Shown one piece after another: positions 33,865 to 38,032 of a stretch of DNA of 38,032 bases (the first letter of the stretch is position 1; each line of letters starts with the position of its first letter). Source of the DNA: Candidatus Uhrbacteria bacterium. GTDB lineage: Bacteria; Patescibacteriota; Patescibacteriia; 2-12-FULL-60-25. A program made the translations under genes and the position numbers. The stretch is taken from positions 1 through 38,032 of the forward strand of contig CAIXDN010000070.1 in assembly GCA_903918235.1 (NCBI GenBank). Direction: 5' to 3'. The notes below the pieces were generated by a model. That model had not been told where the DNA came from, ran no database searches, and saw only the letters and a list, made by a program, of their open reading frames with translations.

Positions 33865-35297
33865 GTCGTTTTTGCTTTGAGGATTTCTTGGAGCGTTTCT
33901 TTCTTTATTCCACCCATTGCATAGAGTGCGGTGCTATATACGAGTGCGCCGCTTATCATTGGAATGATTACGAATTGGTTTTGTAGGATATAGACGACGA
34001 TTGACATGAGGAGAGCGGCTGCAATGGACGTAAAGAATACGCGGGGTTTGAATTCTGTTTTCACGGCTTTATTTGCGACGACAATGGAACCAATTCCGAC
34101 GAGTATTTCTGAGATGACCGTGAGCCATGCGGCTGCCCACATTCCGTATGTTGGTATCCATAACAGATACCCAAGAACAATCGCAATAGCGACTGTGATA
34201 TAGATTGGGATCATTTTGCGCTGACCGTCGATAGCTACAACGATATGTGAAAAAACGGTGTTGATGTAGATGGCGGCTACGGCAATGATGAGAATAGAAA
34301 GGATGCGACCAGATTCTGCGAATTCGCTTCCGGCGACGAGTGTCATGATGCGTTCTCCGAGTAGCCAGGTTCCAGCGATCATCGGCATACAGAAGATCAG
34401 CATGACATCGATAGAATTGGTCACAAGCTTTTTAAATTTTGAAAGATCTTTTTTTGCAAACGCATTTGAGAGAATCGGTAAAAGGATGCCGGCGTACATG
34501 AAGGGGATTGTGATGAGTATTTCTAGTACACGGTAGGCGGCGCCATAGATACCGACCTCTGATTGAGGACGAACAAAGGAGAGGATGAGGGTATCGGCTT
34601 TGAAATACGCGAGGCCAAAGGCGATAGAAAGTCCGATTGGCCATGAGCGGTGTAGCGCCATTTTCCAAAAGGAAGGATCCCAATTCCAGTGGAAATCTGC
34701 GTATTTGCGAGCGGAAATATAGTTTAAGGCAACGTTAAATAAACTGGCAAAAGAGATTATCCACATGATAGGCACAAGTCCCCAGCCTTGTGCCTGTGCA
34801 ATAAGTAAGCCAGTGAGTGCAATGATGCGACCTACGTTTTCTGCGATGGCAGCCATGGTCATTTTGAGATGTCGTTGCTGTGCGCCGATGACGACTTGGT
34901 TGATGCTTGGAAAGATGAAGGAGCCGGTAAGAGCGAGAATGGCCATCTTGAGGGAAAGTGGATATGGCGAGGCAAGTGCTACGGCAGGAGCAATGAGCCC
35001 AAGGATGAACAGTGACATTGTTATGCGCAGGGTAAAGAGAGCGCTTGTACAGCGTTTTTCATATGCGCTGTCTCCGGCATGTTCACCTAGGAGGGCGATA
35101 AGCGTGACGTTTAGTCCCAAATCTAAGAGGAGGGCGAATACCTGGAGAAAGGCATTTGCTGTTGAGTAGGCGCCAAATCCAATCGTACCGAGTTGGCGGG
35201 TCATGAGGCCGATCAGGATGATTCCAATGCCTGTTGATACGACTTTTCCTAGTATTTGCACGCCTGTATTGAGGGCGAGCGCTCGAGTAAGTGACAT
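33846..35297 (-). CDS. Wzx/MATE-type polysaccharide flippase
   Basis: 483 aa with about 14 hydrophobic helices. The N-terminus 'NTGVQILGKVVSTGIGIILIGLMTRQLGTIGFGAYSTANAFLQVFALLLDLGLNVTLI' is the standard opening of the polysaccharide biosynthesis (Wzx) branch of the MOP exporters. It is likely to move lipid-linked sugars across the membrane for a surface glycan. No glycosyltransferase genes are in the window. It is divergent from the dockerin-like gene (50 nt between starts). Confidence 0.9.
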   Translation of the reverse strand: MSLTRALALNTGVQILGKVVSTGIGIILIGLMTRQLGTIGFGAYSTANAFLQVFALLLDLGLNVTLIALLGEHAGDSAYEKRCTSALFTLRITMSLFILGLIAPAVALASPYPLSLKMAILALTGSFIFPSINQVVIGAQQRHLKMTMAAIAENVGRIIALTGLLIAQAQGWGLVPIMWIISFASLFNVALNYISARKYADFHWNWDPSFWKMALHRSWPIGLSIAFGLAYFKADTLILSFVRPQSEVGIYGAAYRVLEILITIPFMYAGILLPILSNAFAKKDLSKFKKLVTNSIDVMLIFCMPMIAGTWLLGERIMTLVAGSEFAESGRILSILIIAVAAIYINTVFSHIVVAIDGQRKMIPIYITVAIAIVLGYLLWIPTYGMWAAAWLTVISEILVGIGSIVVANKAVKTEFKPRVFFTSIAAALLMSIVVYILQNQFVIIPMISGALVYSTALYAMGGIKKETLQEILKAKTTNPPLN

Positions 35298-35312
35298 AAA
35301 AAATAGTGTACA

Positions 35313-35341
35313 TTGAACGATTGGCCTTGCCCATTTATACT
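35313..35341 (+). promoter_or_regulatory. Promoter of the dockerin-like gene, leaderless
   Basis: TTGAAC (35313-35318), 17 nt, TATACT (35336-35341). The ATG at 35348 is 7 nt past the -10, so the transcript would begin at or next to the start codon. Confidence 0.65.
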
Positions 35342-35347
35342 AGGTGC

Positions 35348-36082
35348 ATGGCTTTACGTACATTTTTTATATGCTTCACAATTTTATTGTTGTTGCCCGT
35401 TCATTTTGTTGTTGCTCAAACGGCTTCTAGCCCAAACTATAAGAATGTTGATTCATCTATTTTGCCGTTGATTGTGAACGCGCAGTCTGGTCATTATCAG
35501 ATTGATGGTGCAATCGACCCTATTGTTGGTTCTGCGCAAAGCGCTTCTTATAAAACGGAGGGAGGTGCGCAGTCACAAACTGGAGTAGCGCCTGTAACAC
35601 CGACTCCAACGCCAACTCCATCAACGGGTGGTGGGGGAGGTGGAGGATTGCCAATTCTTGTTGTTCCTGCGCTTGATCAGGCACCGACCATCGCTCTGAA
35701 AGATTGGACCTATAAGGCGACATCTGTGATTCAAGGAACGCGCGGAGCTTCGGGTGCAGTTATTTTGGTGAATGGTTCTGATACGGATGTTGTTTATCTT
35801 CATGAGAATTCTTGGCAACGATTGTTGCCATTAGGATTAGGAGACAATACGATTCAGGCACAGGCTCGGGTAGGAGATCGTGTTTCTGCTTTGGTTTTTG
35901 GCACTGTTCATCGACGTTTAGTTGGAGACGTTAATGATGATCGTGTTGTGAATGATGTTGATCTTTCTTTGTTTACTCGTCATTGGAAAACGTTTGATAA
36001 ACGATCCGATTTTAATGAAGATGGTAAGATAGATGATATTGATTTATCCTTGCTTGCTAGCCACTGGGCACGGACCTACTAA
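35348..36082 (+). CDS. Secreted protein with C-terminal dockerin-type repeats
   Basis: 244 aa. Signal peptide ~1-23 ('VHFVVAQ'). Residues ~25-80 are a short Ser/Gln-rich segment, then a 'PTPTPTPSTGGGGGGG' linker and a beta-rich domain (~105-185). Residues ~190-244 hold two Ca2+-binding dockerin repeats: 'GDVNDDRVVNDVDLSLFTRHW' and 'SDFNEDGKIDDIDLSLLASHW', each with the D-x-N/D-x-D...D pattern. Dockerins bind cohesins; the next gene, 4 nt downstream, carries a cohesin-like domain and a membrane anchor. The pair may dock this protein on the cell surface. Confidence 0.85.
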   Translation: MALRTFFICFTILLLLPVHFVVAQTASSPNYKNVDSSILPLIVNAQSGHYQIDGAIDPIVGSAQSASYKTEGGAQSQTGVAPVTPTPTPTPSTGGGGGGGLPILVVPALDQAPTIALKDWTYKATSVIQGTRGASGAVILVNGSDTDVVYLHENSWQRLLPLGLGDNTIQAQARVGDRVSALVFGTVHRRLVGDVNDDRVVNDVDLSLFTRHWKTFDKRSDFNEDGKIDDIDLSLLASHWARTY

Positions 36083-36086
36083 AATT

Positions 36087-37274
36087 ATGAATTATTTTTT
36101 ATCACTTGTAGCCCTTTTTCTCATCGTTCCGCGTGTTGCCTTTGCTGCATCGGCAGGACTTTCTGCGCCTATGGAGGTGCAAGTTGGTCATACGTTTCAG
36201 GTTCGTATGGTTGTGGGTGGAGCAAAGGATATCGATACGGTTCGATTTATTGGTGGCTTTCCTTCTGACATGTTGGAGCTTCAGGGGATGGCGAATGGAT
36301 CGGCTTTGCCGACGCGTTCACCGGGATCTGGGATATCGGGCGGGGCATTTAATTTTGGAGGATTTTCTTTGGGAAACCCTGTGAGTGGGGGAGTTCAGGC
36401 TGGTGTATTAACGTTTAAAGCAAAAAAAGTAGGAAAGGCAATGATTGCATTGCATAATGAGACGCGTATTCTTTCTGCTGGAGAAGATCAGACGACGGGA
36501 AGAGGAGGCGTGAGCGTGAAGATTATTGAGGCTTCTGCGAAGGGTGAAATTTCTACCATTGTTCCTGCACAAGCGGTGATTGACCTCTCCAGTACAACTC
36601 ATCCTGATCAGAATGTCTGGTCAACGGCACGGGCGATGAGGCTTGAGTGGAAATTTAGTGGTCGACAACCAACGTCTTATGCGGTTGGTTTTGACCAAGC
36701 TCCAGAAGGTCCAGCGGAGACAAAGCTTTCAACAGATACGTTTGCTTCTTTTAGCGCGCCAAGTGATGGTGTTTGGTATGGTCATCTTGTCGTTCGGTAT
36801 TCTCCGAGTGAAGTTGTACGAAAGGATTATCGTTTTCTTATAGATGCGACGGTGCCGAGACCATTGGCTGTTGCCGTTGACCAAACAGATGTGCGTCCGA
36901 ACACACCAAATTTCTTACGATTTACGGCACTGGATGAATCCTCTGGTATTGCGCATTACGATGTTTCGATTCAGGGAGATTTTGTGACGTCGACACGTTT
37001 GCCTTATTTGTCTGTCTCTGATTTAGGTGTAGGGGAGTATCGAGCAAATATAAAAGCTGTCGATTATGCTGGAAACTTTTCCGAAGGTGTTGCTTCTTTC
37101 CGTTTAGTGGGGTCATCTCTCGTTGAGCAGAATGTTATAAAGGTTGAGAAAACGCAGGACTTTGTATTACGTTTTGTCCTTCTTGTGTTCATTGTTATTC
37201 TGTTGTTTGTTCTTGGAATTTTCATCGGCCGTCAAACGAGCAAGAAGAGACGTAGTAAAAAGAATAAAAGTTAA
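36087..37274 (+). CDS. Membrane-anchored cohesin-like protein
   Basis: 395 aa. Signal peptide ~1-20 ('PRVAFAAS'). Residues ~22-150 look like a cohesin: 'MEVQVGHTFQVRMVVGGAKDIDTVRFIGGFPSDMLELQ', a Gly-rich middle ('GAFNFGGFSLG'), and 'AGVLTFKAKKVGKAMIALHN', with the spacing of cohesin beta strands. Two further beta domains (~180-270 and ~285-345, 'ALDESSGIAHYDVSI', 'YRANIKAVDYAGNFSEG') are Ig-like. A C-terminal helix (~360-382) and a basic tail 'RQTSKKRRSKKNKS' anchor it with the tail inside. It starts 4 nt after the dockerin-like gene. Confidence 0.75.
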   Translation: MNYFLSLVALFLIVPRVAFAASAGLSAPMEVQVGHTFQVRMVVGGAKDIDTVRFIGGFPSDMLELQGMANGSALPTRSPGSGISGGAFNFGGFSLGNPVSGGVQAGVLTFKAKKVGKAMIALHNETRILSAGEDQTTGRGGVSVKIIEASAKGEISTIVPAQAVIDLSSTTHPDQNVWSTARAMRLEWKFSGRQPTSYAVGFDQAPEGPAETKLSTDTFASFSAPSDGVWYGHLVVRYSPSEVVRKDYRFLIDATVPRPLAVAVDQTDVRPNTPNFLRFTALDESSGIAHYDVSIQGDFVTSTRLPYLSVSDLGVGEYRANIKAVDYAGNFSEGVASFRLVGSSLVEQNVIKVEKTQDFVLRFVLLVFIVILLFVLGIFIGRQTSKKRRSKKNKS

Positions 37275-37286
37275 CCACAGGCTTCC

Positions 37287-37315
37287 TTATTGTTATTGTA
37301 AAGATGTTGTATACT
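37287..37315 (+). promoter_or_regulatory. Possible promoter of the terminal surface gene
   Basis: TTATTG (37287-37292), 17 nt, TATACT (37310-37315), 24 nt before ATG 37340. The -10 is good, the -35 weak. Confidence 0.45.
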
Positions 37316-37339
37316 TAATTTGTTCCATTAAATAATGAT

Positions 37340-38032
37340 ATGAAGCTAGGATTAATATCAAAAATTAATCGAGCCAGTCGAATAATAATAATGTCGATGC
37401 TTTTCTTGACTCAATTGTCAGGAACTGGTCTTTTTGTAGGCGCGTTGCCGGCTCATGCTGCTATCCCTACGACGCTTGGTTACCAGGGACGTTTGAAGAG
37501 TTCTGCGAGTGTCGCGCTTACCGGAAGTTATGGTTTTAAGTTTCGGTTGTATGATTCTCCTGCTGGTGGGGCCGCGCTTTGGACGGAGATTCAGCCGGGT
37601 ATTTCTGTTAGCGATGGATATTTTTCTGTGCGACTTGGTTCTATAACGGCTTTCCCTGCGACGTTTGATTTTAATAAGCCGCTTTATCTTTCAACGGAAG
37701 TAAATGCTGATGGTGAGATGTCGCCTCGTTCTCCTGTTAATACGGTTGCCTATTCTTATACTGCTGGTGGCATTAATTCGCTTGATGCTGTCCCTGTTTC
37801 TGCGACCGGAGGACGAATGTACTATGATACGACGCTTGGTTCTTTGAATTATTATGATGGCGTATCGGGAGTTTGGCGTGACGTTGGTGCTACGCTTGCC
37901 GGTAACTCTATTACAGATGCGATGGTCGTGAATGGCCTTACCATTGATGCGACTGGTTCTATTAACGCCTCCGCTATCAATTCTGGTACGCTTGGAAATG
38001 CCAGCGTGACTTTAGATTTTTCATCATTTGGC
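37340..38032 (+). CDS. Start of a large secreted surface protein (3' partial)
   Basis: 231 codons visible, open to the window edge and missing from the ORF track. A long signal peptide (~1-42: basic 'KINRASR', then hydrophobic, then 'LPAHA') is followed by a beta domain: 'TLGYQGRLKSS', 'LTGSYGFKFRLYDSPAGGAALW', 'ISVSDGYFSVRLGS', 'PLYLSTEVNADGEMSPRSPVNTVAYSYTAGG'. This 'YQGRLK ... SPR..VN.VAY.YT' layout is one I associate with very long repetitive surface or tail-fibre-like proteins of CPR bacteria. The last part ('ATLAGNSITDAMVVNGLTIDATGSINASAINSGTLG') begins a Gly/Ser/Thr/Asn-rich repeat region. Confidence 0.8.
   Translation, partial: MKLGLISKINRASRIIIMSMLFLTQLSGTGLFVGALPAHAAIPTTLGYQGRLKSSASVALTGSYGFKFRLYDSPAGGAALWTEIQPGISVSDGYFSVRLGSITAFPATFDFNKPLYLSTEVNADGEMSPRSPVNTVAYSYTAGGINSLDAVPVSATGGRMYYDTTLGSLNYYDGVSGVWRDVGATLAGNSITDAMVVNGLTIDATGSINASAINSGTLGNASVTLDFSSFG

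Overview
The window most likely comes from a Candidate Phyla Radiation (Patescibacteria) bacterium. This is inferred from a combination of traits: short operons of housekeeping genes mixed with long secreted proteins of unknown function, a 23S rRNA gene interrupted by a self-splicing intron and not preceded by 16S, an S6-SSB-S18 cluster with no L9 gene behind it, and surface proteins whose domain style (a conserved FPN...FTWY module, Ig-like repeats, 'YQGRLK' proteins) I associate with this group. TGA is used as a normal stop (rrf2-like regulator, dsbB-like gene), so the code is standard and not the UGA-Gly code of Gracilibacteria or Absconditabacteria.

Layout. 1-4 kb: a copper operon with a CsoR-like repressor (5' end off the window), a TauE/SafE-type membrane protein fused to a cupredoxin domain, the P1B ATPase CopA, then a DsbB/BdbC-like thiol oxidase. 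4.0-6.6 kb: an Fe-S assembly operon with an IscR-like Rrf2 regulator, IscS, an IscU/NifU-like scaffold with a degraded second domain, and a three-cysteine ferredoxin. 6.6-8.7 kb, minus strand: a cyclic-nucleotide-type sensor with a coiled coil and a TRM11-like RNA methyltransferase. 8.8-12.7 kb: two look-alike proteins built as signal peptide, external Cys-containing domain, one membrane helix and a cytoplasmic coiled coil. 12.8-15.7 kb: rpsF-ssb-rpsR, then epmA and efp, an EF-P modification pair. 15.8-19.7 kb, minus strand: two large secreted repeat proteins sharing one unnamed module. 19.8-24.5 kb: a DM13 lipoprotein, tRNA-Leu(UAG), a class III sirtuin, unknown proteins (one with a GNAT-like segment), and rlmH. 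24.5-28.6 kb: a 23S-5S unit with its own promoter, a 41-nt processing stem and a 272-nt group I intron. 28.7-31.6 kb: an NlpC/P60-like protein, a small membrane protein, an alpha/beta hydrolase, YvcK and a YecM-like protein. 31.6-33.0 kb, minus strand: two small unknown genes, one with an in-frame stop near its start. 33.0-38.0 kb: a hexapeptide-repeat protein, a Wzx-like flippase, then a dockerin-like protein, a membrane-anchored cohesin-like protein and the start of a large surface protein.

How it fits together. Copper export, disulfide formation (DsbB-like) and several secreted proteins with regularly paired cysteines suggest an oxidising cell envelope. The dockerin/cohesin pair, the flippase and the repeat proteins suggest cell-surface assembly. 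RlmH is encoded divergently from the 23S gene it would modify, and the intron sits 16 nt downstream of its target uridine. Most inferred promoters have a very well kept TTGAC(A) box at 17 nt spacing, but many have a -10 resembling TAAGGT or TAAGTT rather than TATAAT.

The strongest unusual signals are the L1931 group I intron in a 16S-less rRNA unit, the cohesin/dockerin neighbours, the shared FPN/FTWY surface module, the NifU-like protein that lost three cluster cysteines, and EpmA without a visible EpmB. All function calls come from reading motifs; no database search was run.
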